Assembly (NCBI RefSeq): GCF_021568775.1
Contig: NZ_JAKGSG010000036.1
Coordinates: 62,001-126,000, forward strand
DNA: 64,000 nucleotides
DNA from: Antribacter soli
GTDB lineage: Bacteria > Actinomycetota > Actinomycetes > Actinomycetales > Cellulomonadaceae
Direction: 5' to 3'
Numbering within the stretch: position 1 is the stretch's first letter; the number at the start of each line of letters is the position of its first letter. Of the stretch, positions 54,463-63,470 are shown one piece after another. The notes beneath the pieces are model-generated. The model did not search any database, was not told the origin of the DNA, and saw nothing but the letters and a program-made list of their open reading frames with translations. Both the position numbers and the translations under genes were made by a program.

Positions 54463-54498
54463 TCACCCCCATCCATGAGGTTTATGGTGATGGGGTGA
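54463..54498. promoter_or_regulatory. Imperfect inverted repeat upstream of vanA, possible operator
   Basis: Arms TCACCCCCATCCAT and ATGGTGATGGGGTGA flank 7 bp, about 80 bp upstream of the vanA start. A short plus-strand frame beginning GTGACCGGGCCGACC (TGPTLRHLDFYLL) follows and breaks off at the duplicated vanB piece; it may be the start of a lost divergent regulator. Confidence 0.45.
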
Positions 54499-54544
54499 CC
54501 GGGCCGACCCTCCGCCACCTCGACTTCTACCTGCTTCCGACGCT

Positions 54545-54655
54545 GGCTCGGCCTTCATGCGCACCCTGGTCCCGGGCGACGAGCTCCCAGTGACGCAGCC
54601 GCTGCAGAACTTCCCGCTCAGCGTGGCCGCCCCACGACACGTGCTGCTGGCCGGA
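54545..54655 (+). pseudogene. Inverted 111-bp copy of part of vanB
   Basis: Reads GSAFMRTLVPGDELP and then NFPLSVAAPRHVLLAG, the same as vanB (complement of 52900-53010) with two base changes. No start, no continuation. A recombination scar between vanA and the transporter gene. Confidence 0.9.
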
Positions 54656-54663
54656 AATCGCGG

Positions 54664-55941
54664 TCAGGGCCTACGACCTCTGTCCACGGCCACGGGGAGG
54701 ACGTGGGCCGAGCCCGGGCGGCGGCTTGTCCACGGCGGCCCGGGTGCCGTCGGGCGGAAGAAGCATGCGGTGGTCACCAGGGCCAGTGCGAGGGCGGCGG
54801 GTATCCCGTAGGCGATGCGGAAGTGGCCCGTAGCCCCCAGGCCCCCGCTCGCGCCGGCTCCGACGAGCACGCCGACGTAGTTGAAGACGTTGAGCCGGGC
54901 CAGCACCGTCTCGGGGGCGCCGGGTCGCAGCCGGCTGGCGGCGGCGACGCACAGCGGGGTGAGGGCGGCGACTCCGAGGCCCGCGCAGCATGCCGCGACG
55001 ACCGCGTACGGCCAGCTCCGGGCCGCTGCCAGGGAGGCCAGGGCGGCGGCCGTGAGCAGGGCGGCGGCGCGGACCACCGCCACCGGCCCGACCCGGCGCA
55101 CCATGAGGTCGGCGCCCGCCCTGCCGGTCACCGTGCCCGCCTGGTAGGCCGCGTACGCGAGCGGCGCGGCGGCCAGGGACGCACCGAGCGTCTGGTGAAG
55201 GTAGGCCGTCGACCAGGCCGAGACCGTGGAGTCGACGACGTAGGCGACGAGCAGAACGACACCGAAGGGGACGAGCCGCGCCCACACCCGCCGCCCCGGG
55301 ATCTCGTCGTCCGGCGCCGGTCGGCCGCTGGATGAGGAGGGCACGGGCGCGAGGGCGTGGGACCGGACGGTCAGCGCCAGGAGGGCCACGAGTACGGCGT
55401 GCGCGGTCAGGACGTACTGGACAGGCCAGCCCAGCTGGGAGACGCCCGCCGTCAGCAGCGCGGCTGCCACGCCCGCGGCGCTCCATGCGGCGTAGAAGGA
55501 GGAGAGGATGCTGCGCCCGTAGTGCCGTTCGACGGTGGCCGCGCGGGTATTGACGGACACGTCGATGGCGCCCAGCGCCAGCCCGAAGAGGACGTAGGCC
55601 GCCGAGGCGGCGGCCCGGCCGGGTGCCCACGCCACGGACAGCAGGGTCGCGGCCGCGGTCAGCACCGCCGCGCGCATGACGGCGACGGGACCCGAGCGGC
55701 GTACGGCGGCCAGACCCGCGAAGCTGCCAGCGCCCGCGGCCAGCGTCAGGGCGATCGTGAGGGCGGTCATCTCCAGGGACGACAGCCGCAGATGGTTCGC
55801 CACGGCGGGCACAGTGGTGGAAACGGCGGCCACCGCCACGCCCTGGGCGGCGAACACGGTGGCCGTGACCCGACGGGCTCCCGCGAGCGAGCCGCCGTTC
55901 GCGGACCGGGGCGGAGCCGTCGCTCCGACGGATGCGGTCAT
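54664..55941 (-). CDS. MFS transporter, 12 TM
   Basis: 425 residues from the ATG at 55941 (GAGGG upstream). Twelve hydrophobic helices in two halves joined by a cytoplasmic Ser/Pro/Arg loop, with the MFS pattern RAAVLTAAATLLS / YVLFGLALGAIDVSVN typical of the FucP/YbjJ-like drug or sugar group. Substrate unknown; position beside vanAB and the FMO operon suggests uptake or efflux of the aromatic substrate or product. Confidence 0.85.
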   Translation of the reverse strand: MTASVGATAPPRSANGGSLAGARRVTATVFAAQGVAVAAVSTTVPAVANHLRLSSLEMTALTIALTLAAGAGSFAGLAAVRRSGPVAVMRAAVLTAAATLLSVAWAPGRAAASAAYVLFGLALGAIDVSVNTRAATVERHYGRSILSSFYAAWSAAGVAAALLTAGVSQLGWPVQYVLTAHAVLVALLALTVRSHALAPVPSSSSGRPAPDDEIPGRRVWARLVPFGVVLLVAYVVDSTVSAWSTAYLHQTLGASLAAAPLAYAAYQAGTVTGRAGADLMVRRVGPVAVVRAAALLTAAALASLAAARSWPYAVVAACCAGLGVAALTPLCVAAASRLRPGAPETVLARLNVFNYVGVLVGAGASGGLGATGHFRIAYGIPAALALALVTTACFFRPTAPGPPWTSRRPGSAHVLPVAVDRGRRP

Positions 55942-56482
55942 GGGTGACCCTCTTCCTGTCACGGACCGTGGACGGGCCGGCGTGCGCGAATTGGAGCAAC
56001 CGTAGAACTCCGGACCGACCCGCCGAAGGACACCGACGGCCACACGGGGGACCCTGGCGGCCAGCAGCGGACGGCCCGGGGCCGGTGGCCGATGACTTCG
56101 GGGTCAGGAGCCCACGGCGGCTGGTGCCGAGGAGCCGACGGTTCGGGTGGCCGGGAGCCGATGGCTCGGGTGGCGGGAAGTCGACAGCCCAGGAGCCAGG
56201 AGCGAAAGGCCCAGGGTCAGGGACCGAGGGCGCGCGGCCGGAAACGGACGGCCGGGGGCCGGGAGCCAACAGCCCGGCAGTCGGAAAAACGGAGGGGCCG
56301 GGGGTGTCTCACGCGGTGGGTTCGGCGTCGGCCGGGTGGGAGGGGCGGTCTGTGGCGCGCCCGGGCGGTCAGTGGGCTGGCCGCTGCAGCCCCCTTTGTG
56401 GCCGCACGGGTCAGTCCGCCGCTGCTTGCGTGCTGCCTAAGTTCCTCCCACGCCGAAAGTGGCGACGAGAGGAGGTGGACTC
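55942..56482. other. Intergenic region with degenerate GC-rich repeats
   Basis: Divergent promoters for the MFS gene and the FMO operon should lie here. The middle is low-complexity, purine-rich sequence with GGAGCC/GGGAGCC recurring about every 20 bases. No gene supported. Confidence 0.5.
56132..56177 (+). repeat. Two 23-bp tandem repeats
   Basis: Units at 56132-56154 and 56155-56177 of the form GAGCCGAYGGYTCGGGTGGC plus three bases, differing at three positions. More degenerate copies follow. Confidence 0.7.
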
Positions 56483-57829
56483 GTGAAGGAGTCCGAATTC
56501 GACACGTGTGTGATCGGGGCCGGTCCCGCTGGGCTGGCAGTGGCACGGGCGCTCGGTGAGCGGCGGCTTCCCTACACGCACATCGAGCGGCACACCGGTC
56601 CGGGCGGCCTGTGGGACATCGACAACCCGGGCAGCCCGATGTACGAGTCGGCGCACTTCGTCTCCAGCAAGACCCTCTCGGGCTTCGGCGGCTGGCCGAT
56701 GCCCGACCACTTCGCCGACTACCCGCCGCAGCGGCAGATCCTGTCGTATCTGACGTCGTTCGCCGATGCGTACGGGCTGTCGGAACGCATCGAGTTCGGC
56801 ACCGCGGTGCGCGACCTGGCGAAGAACGCGGACGGCACCTGGACGGTCACCCGTGCCGACGGGCGGACCAGCCGGCACGCGCAGGTGGTGGTCTGCACCG
56901 GCTCGCAGTGGCACCCCAACATCCCCGAGATCCCGGGTGACTTCAGCGGCGAGATCCGGCACACGGTCGGCTACCGCAGCAGCGACGAACTGCGCGGCAA
57001 GCGGGTCCTGGTGGTCGGCGCGGGCAACTCCGGCTGCGACATCGCCTGCGACGCGGCCCGTGCCGCCGACCACGCGGAGATCAGCATGCGCCGCGGTTAC
57101 TGGTTCATCCCCAAGCACCTGTTCGGCAGGCCCGTGGACACCCTCGAAGGCGTCGGTCCCCGGATGCCGAAGTGGCTGGAGCAGAGGCTGTTCGGCGCGC
57201 TCCTGCGGATCGTCAACGGCGATCCGACCCGCCTCGGCCTGCAGAAGCCGGACCACAAGCTTTTCGAGACCCACCCCACGGTCAACTCGATGCTCCTGCA
57301 CCACCTGCAGCACGGCGACATCACCGCGCGGCCGGGCGTCCTTCGCGCCGAGGGCCGCACCATCCACTTCACCGACGGCAGCAGCAACGACTTCGACCTG
57401 ATCCTGCTGGCGACCGGCTACGTCCACAAAGTGCCCGTCGCGCAGGCCCACTTCGGCGACGAGCAGCACCCCGACCTGTATCTGTCGTCGTTCTCCCGCG
57501 AGCACGAGGGGCTGTTCGGCGTCGGCTTCATCGAGACCAACTCCGGCGCCTACCAACTCTTCGACGCCCAGGCGCAGCTGATCGCCGGCTTCGTCCAGGA
57601 CACCCGTCGGAGCTTGCCGAACGCCGCGCGGTTCGCCCGCATGATTCGCAGCGACCGCCCGGACCTGACCGGCGGTCTGCGGTTCGTGGACTCCCCGCGC
57701 CACACCGGCTACGTCGACAGCGCCGCGTACGCCAAGTACGTCACCAAGGTCGCCGCCGCCATGGGCTGGCCCACCGAGGGCCGCCCGCCGGCCATGCGGG
57801 CCGTCCGTAGCGAGGAGACGGTGGCATGA
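56483..57829 (+). CDS. Flavin-containing monooxygenase (NAD(P)/FAD)
   Basis: 448 residues from the GTG at 56483 (AGGAGGT SD). FAD motif VIGAGPAGLAVARAL (about 9-23), NADP motif VVGAGNSGCDIA (about 179-190), LLATGY near residue 313. Group B flavoprotein monooxygenase (FMO/Baeyer-Villiger-type). With SDR and aldehyde dehydrogenase genes following, oxidation of a ketone or alcohol through ester or aldehyde is a plausible pathway; the exact substrate is not evident. Confidence 0.88.
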   Translation: MKESEFDTCVIGAGPAGLAVARALGERRLPYTHIERHTGPGGLWDIDNPGSPMYESAHFVSSKTLSGFGGWPMPDHFADYPPQRQILSYLTSFADAYGLSERIEFGTAVRDLAKNADGTWTVTRADGRTSRHAQVVVCTGSQWHPNIPEIPGDFSGEIRHTVGYRSSDELRGKRVLVVGAGNSGCDIACDAARAADHAEISMRRGYWFIPKHLFGRPVDTLEGVGPRMPKWLEQRLFGALLRIVNGDPTRLGLQKPDHKLFETHPTVNSMLLHHLQHGDITARPGVLRAEGRTIHFTDGSSNDFDLILLATGYVHKVPVAQAHFGDEQHPDLYLSSFSREHEGLFGVGFIETNSGAYQLFDAQAQLIAGFVQDTRRSLPNAARFARMIRSDRPDLTGGLRFVDSPRHTGYVDSAAYAKYVTKVAAAMGWPTEGRPPAMRAVRSEETVA

Positions 57830-58704
57830 GCGGCTACGACTACACCGGCAAGGTGATGCTGGTGACCGGCGGCGCGGGCGGCATCGGCAGCGCGCTGTGC
57901 CGGCGGTTCGCGAGCGGCGGCGCGGTGTGCGTCGTCGTCGACATCGACGGCGACCGCGCGCATCAGGTCGCGGACAGCCTGCCCGGCGCCGGTCACCTGG
58001 GCCTCGGCTGCGACCTGCTGGACCGGGTCGGGGTCGCGGACCTCTTCGAACAGGTCGCCGCCGCCTTCGGCCGCCTCGATGTGCTGGTCAACAACGTCGG
58101 TATGACCAGCACCGAGCGGTTCGACGTGCGCCCGGTGGAGACCATCGAGCGGGAGATCGACCTCAACATGATCTCCCCGCTGGTGGCCACCCGGCTGGCC
58201 GTTCCCCTGCTGAGGGCCTCCGCCGATCCCCGCATCGTCACCACGGTGTCCCTCGCCGGCATCTTCCCCCAGGGGGAGACTCCAATCTACGCGGCGTCGA
58301 AGTTCGGGCTGCGCGGCGCGATGCTGTCCATCGCCCTCGACCTGGGCACCAAGGGCATTCGCGTCGGCTCGGTGCTGCCGTCGGCCACCGACACCCCGAT
58401 GCTGCGTCGGGAGGCCGTCGACGGCGGCAACTCCCTGCAGTTCCAGGACCCGCCGCAGCAGCCGTCCGACGTCGTCGCCGCGGTGGTGAGCCTGCTCGAC
58501 CGGCCGCGGCTCGAGGCGTATCCACGCGTCGGCGAATCGCTCCTGGTCCGCTTCTCCATGCTGGTGCCGAACCTTCTCCCCAGCCTTCTCCCGCTCTTCC
58601 GCAAGCGCGGCGAACGCGGCCTGGCCCGGTACCTGAAGGACCTGCGGCGCAGAGGACTGGCCCGGCAGGTCGACGGCCGCTGGGAACTGGTGAAGGAGGC
58701 ATGA
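57826..58704 (+). CDS. Short-chain dehydrogenase/reductase
   Basis: 292 residues, ATGA overlap with the FMO stop. Rossmann TGGAGGIGSAL, NNVG, catalytic S (SLAGIFP region) and YAASK. A C-terminal extension with a hydrophobic stretch (LVPNLLPSLLPLF) is rather long for a classical SDR. Probably oxidises the alcohol formed in this pathway. Confidence 0.9.
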   Translation: MSGYDYTGKVMLVTGGAGGIGSALCRRFASGGAVCVVVDIDGDRAHQVADSLPGAGHLGLGCDLLDRVGVADLFEQVAAAFGRLDVLVNNVGMTSTERFDVRPVETIEREIDLNMISPLVATRLAVPLLRASADPRIVTTVSLAGIFPQGETPIYAASKFGLRGAMLSIALDLGTKGIRVGSVLPSATDTPMLRREAVDGGNSLQFQDPPQQPSDVVAAVVSLLDRPRLEAYPRVGESLLVRFSMLVPNLLPSLLPLFRKRGERGLARYLKDLRRRGLARQVDGRWELVKEA

Positions 58705-60140
58705 CCATGAACACCGACACGAACACCCGCCCGAACGCCCGCCTGCTCACCGTCATCAACCCGGCCACCGGGGAGACCCTCGACACCCTGCCCGCCGCCA
58801 CCGTGGGCGACGTGGACACGGCCGTGGACCAGGCGCACCGCGTCTTCGACAGCGGGGTGTGGGCGGCTCGGCCGCCCCGGGAGCGGGCCGCGGTCCTGTT
58901 GCGCCTCGCCGATCTGATGGAGCGCGACGCCGAGATCCTGGCCCGCCTGGACTGCGAGGACGCGGGCAAACCCATCACGGAGTGCCGTACCGGCGATGTG
59001 CCGGGCGCGATCGAGTCGATCCGCTGGTTCGCGGAGGCGGCCGACAAGGTCTTCGGCCGCACCGCCCCCACCAGCCACGACCACCTGGGCCTCATGAGCC
59101 GGGAACCCGTCGGAGCGGTCGCCGCCGTCCTCCCCTGGAACTACCCGCTCGCCATGGCCGCCTGGAAGATCGGGCCCGCCCTCGCCGCGGGCAACAGCCT
59201 GCTGCTCAAGCCTGCCGAGGCGACCCCGCGCTCGGCCCTCCACGTGGCCCGGCTGGCGACCGAGGCGGGACTGCCGGACGGCGCCCTCGCCGTGCTGCCC
59301 GGCTACGGCGCGGAAGCCGGCCGGGCGCTCGCCCGCCACCCCGGGATCGGCGCGCTCTCGTTCACCGGCTCGACGGCGACCGGACGGCGGATCCTGGCCG
59401 ACGCCGCGGAGACCAACTTCAAGCGGGTCTCCCTGGAGATGGGCGGCAAGAGCCCCCAGGTGCTGATGCCGGACGCGCTCGAGTTCGGCGTCGACCTCAT
59501 CGACGACATGATCGCGGCCGCGTTCCTGACGATGGGCCAGAACTGCACGGCCGGCTCCCGGATCCTGGTCCACGAGGACATCGCCGCCCAGGTCATCGCA
59601 CGGTTCACGGCCGCCGCCGGTGCCCTGGTCATCGGCGACCCGGCCAAGCCGGACACCCGCACGGGACCGCTGATCAGCACTGCGGCGCGAGACCGGGTCG
59701 CCCGCGCCGTGGACGAGGCGGTCGCGGCCGGAGCCGTGGCCCACACCGCCGGGCTGCCGGCGGGCCTACACCCGCACGGGGCCTACTACCCGCCCACCGT
59801 CGTCGTCGGCGCTCCCGACGGCAGCCGGGTCCTCACCGAGGAACTGTTCGGCCCCGTGGTCACCGTCCAGACCTTCGCCTCCGAGCAGGAGGCGATCCGG
59901 ACGGCGAACGCCACCCCTTACGGCCTTGCCGCCTCACTGTGGACCCACGACCTCGACACCGCCTTCCGCCTCGCCCGCGGCATCCAGGCCGGAGTGGTCT
60001 CCGTCAACTCCTACAGCGAGGGCGACATCACCGCCCCCTTCGGTGGCTGGAAACAGTCCGGATTCGGCGGGGCGGAGCGGTCCACCGACGCCTTCGCGCA
60101 GTGGACCAGGGAGAAGACGGTCTGGATCCGTACCCGCTAG
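58701..60140 (+). CDS. Aldehyde dehydrogenase (NAD(P)+)
   Basis: 479 residues from the ATG at 58701, overlapping the SDR stop (ATGA), GGAGG SD; a second ATG lies at 58707. PWNYPL, FTGSTATGRRI, catalytic Glu in SLEMGGKSP and catalytic Cys in MGQNCTAGSR are all present. Oxidises an aldehyde to the acid, third step of the operon. Confidence 0.94.
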   Translation: MTMNTDTNTRPNARLLTVINPATGETLDTLPAATVGDVDTAVDQAHRVFDSGVWAARPPRERAAVLLRLADLMERDAEILARLDCEDAGKPITECRTGDVPGAIESIRWFAEAADKVFGRTAPTSHDHLGLMSREPVGAVAAVLPWNYPLAMAAWKIGPALAAGNSLLLKPAEATPRSALHVARLATEAGLPDGALAVLPGYGAEAGRALARHPGIGALSFTGSTATGRRILADAAETNFKRVSLEMGGKSPQVLMPDALEFGVDLIDDMIAAAFLTMGQNCTAGSRILVHEDIAAQVIARFTAAAGALVIGDPAKPDTRTGPLISTAARDRVARAVDEAVAAGAVAHTAGLPAGLHPHGAYYPPTVVVGAPDGSRVLTEELFGPVVTVQTFASEQEAIRTANATPYGLAASLWTHDLDTAFRLARGIQAGVVSVNSYSEGDITAPFGGWKQSGFGGAERSTDAFAQWTREKTVWIRTR

Positions 60141-60197
60141 CGCGGCCGAAACCGGAGATGCTTAAAGTGGTCGCCAGTACGGCCCTGGAGAGAAGCC

Positions 60198-61304
60198 ATG
60201 ACCGAGGCAACCCGTCCGGAGAACGGCACCAGCCGCAGCACGTCGGCGACGATTTCCCCGAACATTCTGCGCTACCTGGTCCAGATCGCCGAGGAGTACG
60301 GAGTCGACCTACAGCCGGAACTGGCCCAGGTCGGTCTCACCGAGACCCTGATGGGATCGGCGGCCCTGCGCGTCTCCTACCGCCAGGGCAGTGCCGTCAT
60401 CCGGCGCGCTGTCCAACTTACCGGGGACGAGAACCTGGGCCTGCGGGTCGGAGCCGCGCAGCACCTCACCGCCTGGGGGCTGGTGGGCTTCGCCATGCTC
60501 GCCAGCGACACCCTCCAGGTCGCCATCGAGGCGGGGGTACGCTTCCAGAACGTGTCCGGGGCAATGACGGTCTGGTCGGCGGGCCGGGAGGGCTCCGACT
60601 ACGTGGTCCGAGCCGACCTCCCGGACCCGATGATCGACCCGGACGTCGCCGTCTTCCTCGTCGAGGAGGCGTTCTCGAGCGTCGTCACCCTGGGCCGCCT
60701 CGCCGCCGACGCCGGCCTCGCACCCCAGGAGGTCCACTTCGCCTTCGCCGCCCCGCGCGACGTCCAGCCCTTCCGCGACCTGTTCCGCTGCCCCCTGCAC
60801 TTCGGCGCCTCCCACAACCGGCTGGTGGTTCCGCAGGCATGGATCAGCCGGCCGATGCCGGGCCGCGATCCGGTCACCTACGCCTCGACCCTCGAGCTCC
60901 TCGAAGGGCAGATGGCCTCCCGCCGTCGTCAGCAGGACCTGCTGGAGATCCTGGAGATCTCCGTCGCGCAGAGCCTCCCGGTCGTCCCCTCCTTCTCGGA
61001 GCAGGCCCGCAGACACGCGTCGAGCGAGCGGACGCTGCGCCGCCGCCTGGCCGACTGCGGCACCTCCTACGAGGCGATCGTCGAGGGCGTCCGCCGTGAG
61101 CGCGTCGAACAGCTCCTGCACCGCCCTCACCTCACCCTCCGCGAGGTGGCCCGCCAGGCGGGCTTCTCCGACGAACGCGCCCTGCGCCGGGCTGTCCGCC
61201 GCTGGCACGGCATGGCACCGTTGCAGCTGCGCGAGGGCTTCTCTTCGGAGACGGCTGGAACAACGCCGAGTCAGGGGCGCGGGGAACGACGCGACCAGCC
61301 GTAA
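60198..61304 (+). CDS. AraC-family regulator with Arabinose_bd-type N-terminal domain
   Basis: 368 residues. N-terminal ligand domain (LRVGAAQHLTAWGLVGFAML type) as in OruR/ArgR-like AraC proteins, and C-terminal double HTH (SERTLRRRLADCGTSY, LTLREVARQAGFSDERALRR). Same strand as and 57 bp after the ALDH gene, so probably the operon's own activator. Confidence 0.88.
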   Translation: MTEATRPENGTSRSTSATISPNILRYLVQIAEEYGVDLQPELAQVGLTETLMGSAALRVSYRQGSAVIRRAVQLTGDENLGLRVGAAQHLTAWGLVGFAMLASDTLQVAIEAGVRFQNVSGAMTVWSAGREGSDYVVRADLPDPMIDPDVAVFLVEEAFSSVVTLGRLAADAGLAPQEVHFAFAAPRDVQPFRDLFRCPLHFGASHNRLVVPQAWISRPMPGRDPVTYASTLELLEGQMASRRRQQDLLEILEISVAQSLPVVPSFSEQARRHASSERTLRRRLADCGTSYEAIVEGVRRERVEQLLHRPHLTLREVARQAGFSDERALRRAVRRWHGMAPLQLREGFSSETAGTTPSQGRGERRDQP

Positions 61305-61397
61305 CCGGACCCGTAGCCGCCCCCCATGCTGTCGTGCTCCCGCTGTTGGCCGAGCTGTCTAGGGTGAACCCGCACGATGAGCAACTGAAGTTCGGGC

Positions 61398-61496
61398 GCC
61401 GTCCAGCACGGTGCCGGGCTCAAGTTGCTCGACGGCGGCCGCGGTGACCTCAGGGAACGTCGTGGTCATGTCCGTGCCCCGGCGCGACCACACGCT
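61398..61496 (-). pseudogene. ATP-dependent DNA ligase fragment
   Basis: About 33 codons reading SRRGTDMTTTFPEVTAAA and LEPGTVLDG, the block of actinobacterial ATP-dependent ligases between motif I and motif III (SRRGTDLT.RFPE....LP.GTVLDGE). Catalytic Lys region and the rest are gone. Confidence 0.6.
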
Positions 61497-61653
61497 GGAC
61501 CCGACCTCGCCCGGACATCTCCGCCGAACAGGTCGAGCACCTTGTCTGCGGGATGGAGCACGCGGTGCGGCTGGGCGCGGCGACCGACCGCGGCCCGTAC
61601 CTCCAGATCCTGCTGGCCGGCCTGCGGCCCGCCTGAGACCCCGGCGTTCCCGA

Positions 61654-61725
61654 GACCCTGTCCTGGCACGGATCGTCGAGCCCACGAGCAAGCTGGACTC
61701 GCTGCAGGTCGCGAGCGCCTTCCTG
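61654..61725 (+). pseudogene. IS4/IS1634-type transposase fragment
   Basis: Twenty-four codons with LARIVEPTSKLDSLQV, a block conserved in IS1634/IS1380-type DDE transposases. Nothing else of the element remains. Confidence 0.5.
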
Positions 61726-61825
61726 GCAGCCCGCGCCAGACCGGCTGCAGGCTGATCCGCGACGGCGCGTGGCGGATCGGGTCGTGCAGGTGCTCGGTCG
61801 AGCAGCGGTAGCACCCGGGATGAGG

Positions 61826-62050
61826 TCAGAAGGTATGGGTGGGGTCCCAGCCGGACCGGCCCTGATGCATGCCGGGGTTGTGGGTGCCGTCGAAGCCATG
61901 GCTCTGGGCGCAGCTGACCACGTGCTTCCGTACTCGCTGTCCGGGCTGGCAGCGGCAGAGGGAAGGAACGTGGCCGAGGCGCCGAGCACCGCGATCGAGG
62001 CCAGGCTCACCGCGACGCTGGTGGGCGAGGCGAGCGGCTGTCTTCATCAT
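61826..62050 (-). pseudogene. Small secreted protein gene with two apparent frameshifts
   Basis: ATG at 62050 after AGAGGAG, starting MMKTAAR. A second frame supplies a good signal peptide (SPTSVAVSLASIAVLGASAT followed by FLPSAAA) and SPDSEYG. The first frame then gives HVVSCAQSHGFDGTHNPGMH to the stop at 61826. Assembled this is a secreted protein of about 75 residues with Cys, His and the NPGMH motif known from small actinobacterial exported proteins. Two indels are needed. Confidence 0.5.
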
Positions 62051-62302
62051 GGTCTCCTCTGTCTTGTTCATGACAGCACTGTGCCCGGGGGCGTGCACGG
62101 AAGTAGTGCCGTTCGTCCCTTGATTGCAGCTTCTTGCGGTGTCGCTCCGGCGGGAGTTGCGTTCCCTGATAGTGGTGTAACGCGGTTGTCCCGCTCGTCG
62201 GCGAGACGAGGAACGGTCACCGCGTGATCCTTTCGAGTGAACCTTCCATGGCAGTCATCGACCGGCGCCGCGGTTCGGCGGAAACGCCCTACGCTTGACT
62301 GC

Positions 62303-63379
62303 ATGCCAGACCCCATGACGGCTGGTCCTGTGGACCGTCATCGCGAGAGATCGCCTGAAGAGGGTCCGGGCCACCTGCTCAAGGCGCCCACGCTCGAGGA
62401 GGTCGCCCAGCGGGCGGGGGTCTCGCGTTCTGTGGCGTCCCGTGCGATGAACAACGCGCGCAACGTGAGTCCGGCGAAGCGTGAGGCGGTCGCGCGAGCC
62501 GCGAGCGAGCTCGGCTACGTCCCGAATGCGACGGCGCGTGCCTTGGCGACCAGCACGGTGGGGTCGGTGGTCCTTGCGGTCTCCAACGACGACCCGGCGC
62601 TGTTCGGGGACCCGTTCTTCTCGCAGGTGCTCGTCGGTGTGGCCGAGGCGCTAGAGAGGTCGGAGCTGGACCTGACGCTCATGCTCGCGTCCTCGGCGCG
62701 CGGACAGGCCCGGATCGAGCGGTTGCTGCGGTCGCGTCGCTCTGACGGTGTGATGCTCATGGCGCTGCGGCGGGACGACCCTCTGAACCGGGTCGCGGCG
62801 GCCACCGAGCTGCCGGTGGTCATCGGCGGCCGACCGCTGGACGGAGAAGCCCGCTGGTATGTCGATGTCGACAACCGAGGTGGTGCCCGCCTCGCCGCGG
62901 AGCACCTGCTGAGCTCCGGGCGTCGGCGCCTCGCCATGATCAGTGGTCCGATGGACCTGGAGGCATCGGTCGCCCGCTATCAGGGCTTCGCTGATGCCCT
63001 GGCGGTGGAGCGACTGCCTTCGGACCGGGTCGAGCACGCCGACTTCAGCTTCGAGGGCGGCGCTCAGGCGATGGGGCGGCTCCTCGCAGCGCACCCCGAC
63101 ATCGACGGCGTCTTCGCCGCCTCGGACAACATGGCCGCCGGCGCGATGCGGGCCCTCAAGGCTGGTGGGCGCCGCGTCCCGCAGGACGTCGCCGTGGTCG
63201 GCTTCGACGACCTGGAGATTGCGCGTCACACCGAGCCGGCACTCACGACGATCAGCCAACCGATCCGTGGTCTCGGTCAGGAGATGGCGACGATGCTGGT
63301 GCGCGTCATCGGCGGTGAGTCCCCGACCCCGATCATCTTGCCTACGCGCCTGGTCGTGCGGGGCTCGGCACCCCGGTGA
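62303..63379 (+). CDS. LacI-family transcriptional regulator
   Basis: 358 residues from the ATG at 62303. HTH at about 33-53 (TLEEVAQRAGVSRSVASRAM), then the periplasmic-binding-protein-like sugar domain to SAPR. TACGCT 7 bp before the ATG and no SD suggest a leaderless mRNA. It converges on the beta-glucanase gene and probably responds to a gluco-oligosaccharide. Confidence 0.93.
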   Translation: MPDPMTAGPVDRHRERSPEEGPGHLLKAPTLEEVAQRAGVSRSVASRAMNNARNVSPAKREAVARAASELGYVPNATARALATSTVGSVVLAVSNDDPALFGDPFFSQVLVGVAEALERSELDLTLMLASSARGQARIERLLRSRRSDGVMLMALRRDDPLNRVAAATELPVVIGGRPLDGEARWYVDVDNRGGARLAAEHLLSSGRRRLAMISGPMDLEASVARYQGFADALAVERLPSDRVEHADFSFEGGAQAMGRLLAAHPDIDGVFAASDNMAAGAMRALKAGGRRVPQDVAVVGFDDLEIARHTEPALTTISQPIRGLGQEMATMLVRVIGGESPTPIILPTRLVVRGSAPR

Positions 63380-63415
63380 GAGGAGTCGACGCGCGAGACG
63401 CCTCTCACCGGGGTG
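63369..63415. terminator. Bidirectional hairpin terminator between lacI-type gene and glucanase
   Basis: Perfect 15-bp stem CACCCCGGTGAGAGG / CCTCTCACCGGGGTG with a 17-nt loop; the left arm includes the LacI stop codon. Confidence 0.85.
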
Positions 63416-63470
63416 CTTCACGGACAGCTCCAGGCGGGCTGGTCGCTATCACCGGGTACTGGGCGCGAGG

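Larger units (their letters stand above)
61305..61825. other. Graveyard of short gene fragments
   Basis: Holds the DNA ligase and transposase relics listed next, and a plus-strand tail VEHLVCGMEHAVRLGAATDR ending near 61636 that resembles the C-terminus of a TetR-type protein. No intact gene. Confidence 0.45.
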
